Source: Clostridia bacterium (GTDB taxonomy: Bacteria; Bacillota; Clostridia; Oscillospirales; Butyricicoccaceae). From it: a stretch of 5,972 bases of DNA. The position numbers and the translations under genes are program-made. Positions 5,873 through 5,972 of this stretch are shown here, piece by piece; position 1 is the stretch's first letter; each line of letters opens with the position of its first letter. Below the pieces are notes generated by a model, which was given only the letters and a program-made list of their open reading frames with translations, was not told where the DNA came from and made no database searches. The stretch lies in NCBI GenBank assembly GCA_017407765.1, contig JAFQVZ010000352.1:1-5972 (forward strand). Direction: 5' to 3'.

Positions 5873-5901
5873 TTGTTTATTTACTATGTATATGTTATAC
5901 T
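5873..5901 (+). promoter_or_regulatory. Plus-strand promoter for a gene beyond the right edge
   Basis: TTGTTT (5873-5878), a 17-base spacer, and TATACT (5896-5901) preceded by TGT give an extended -10 promoter, with start near 5908. Confidence 0.6.
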
Positions 5902-5940
5902 ATATTAAAGTAAAATATATTTCTTGTAAGATAATATTAC

Positions 5941-5947
5941 GGAGGTG
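5941..5947 (+). promoter_or_regulatory. Ribosome-binding-site-like GGAGGTG at right edge, start codon not seen
   Basis: GGAGGTG is an excellent match, 33 bases after the expected transcript start. No ATG, GTG or TTG lies at normal distance: the GTG overlapping it (5945) and the ATA at 5954 share a frame that stops at TAG 5969-5971. The only frame open to the edge has no start codon in view. The coding start is probably beyond 5972. Confidence 0.45.
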
Positions 5948-5972
5948 TTTTTAATAAAAACAAATTATTAGC

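Larger units (their letters stand above)
5646..5972. other. AT-rich intergenic region without a supportable protein gene
   Basis: G+C drops to about 20 percent (12 of 60 at 5821-5880). The stretch holds the proposed small RNA, a minus-strand promoter, two large palindromes, a smaller one (TTCGCGAA, 5865-5872), and a plus-strand promoter with ribosome binding site at the right edge. The 87-codon frame crossing it has no binding site and runs through the terminator, so it is not called. Confidence 0.6.

Noticed and set aside
1..5972. CRISPR array, tRNA, rRNA or insertion sequence
   Set aside because: No regularly spaced repeats, no cloverleaf with a T-loop consensus, no rRNA segments and no transposase or terminal inverted repeats with target duplication were seen.

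Overview
The window looks like chromosome from an anaerobic Firmicute of the class Clostridia (Oscillospirales-like). The support is strong AGGAGG-type ribosome binding sites, GTG and TTG starts used beside ATG, compact hairpin terminators between genes, a short pyruvate kinase, and a typical clostridial set of neighbours (split ThrE exporter, membrane-anchored phosphodiester glycosidase). The lineage is an inference from style and protein families, not from a marker gene.

Layout, left to right. Positions 1-328 carry no supportable gene; they hold a few small inverted repeats and the leader and probable promoter of pyk. Pyruvate kinase (329-1744, +) is followed by a GC-rich hairpin. A separate promoter then drives a two-gene operon (1881-3140, +) for the two halves of a ThrE/YjjP-YjjB type threonine/serine (or dicarboxylate) exporter. 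It ends in a bidirectional terminator shared with a convergent XRE-type regulator (3173-3442, -). That regulator is divergent from a SLOG-like Rossmann-fold protein (start moved to 3560, ends 3988, +). The 117-bp gap between them holds a good plus-strand promoter, a 12-bp palindrome touching its -35 box, and a wide 9-bp inverted repeat. The SLOG-like gene shares a second bidirectional terminator with a convergent gene (4027-5490, -) for a membrane-anchored NagPA/DUF2233 phosphodiester glycosidase, which has its own near-consensus promoter.

Positions 5491-5972 are mostly non-coding, and the part right of about 5650 is strongly AT-rich (12 of 60 bases G+C at 5821-5880, against 34 of 60 at 961-1020 in pyk). 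This stretch is the least ordinary part of the window. It contains an orphan hairpin terminator, a consensus minus-strand promoter (TTGACA-N17-TATATT) placed to make an RNA of about 130 nt ending at that terminator, two large perfect palindromes, and a plus-strand promoter with a GGAGGT site whose gene lies beyond the right edge. I read it as a candidate small-RNA locus plus the control region of the next gene.

The genes do not form one pathway. Pyk makes pyruvate and ATP at the end of glycolysis; the exporter pair moves small amino or organic acids; the glycosidase acts at the cell surface; the XRE/SLOG-like pair looks like a small self-regulated module between two terminators.
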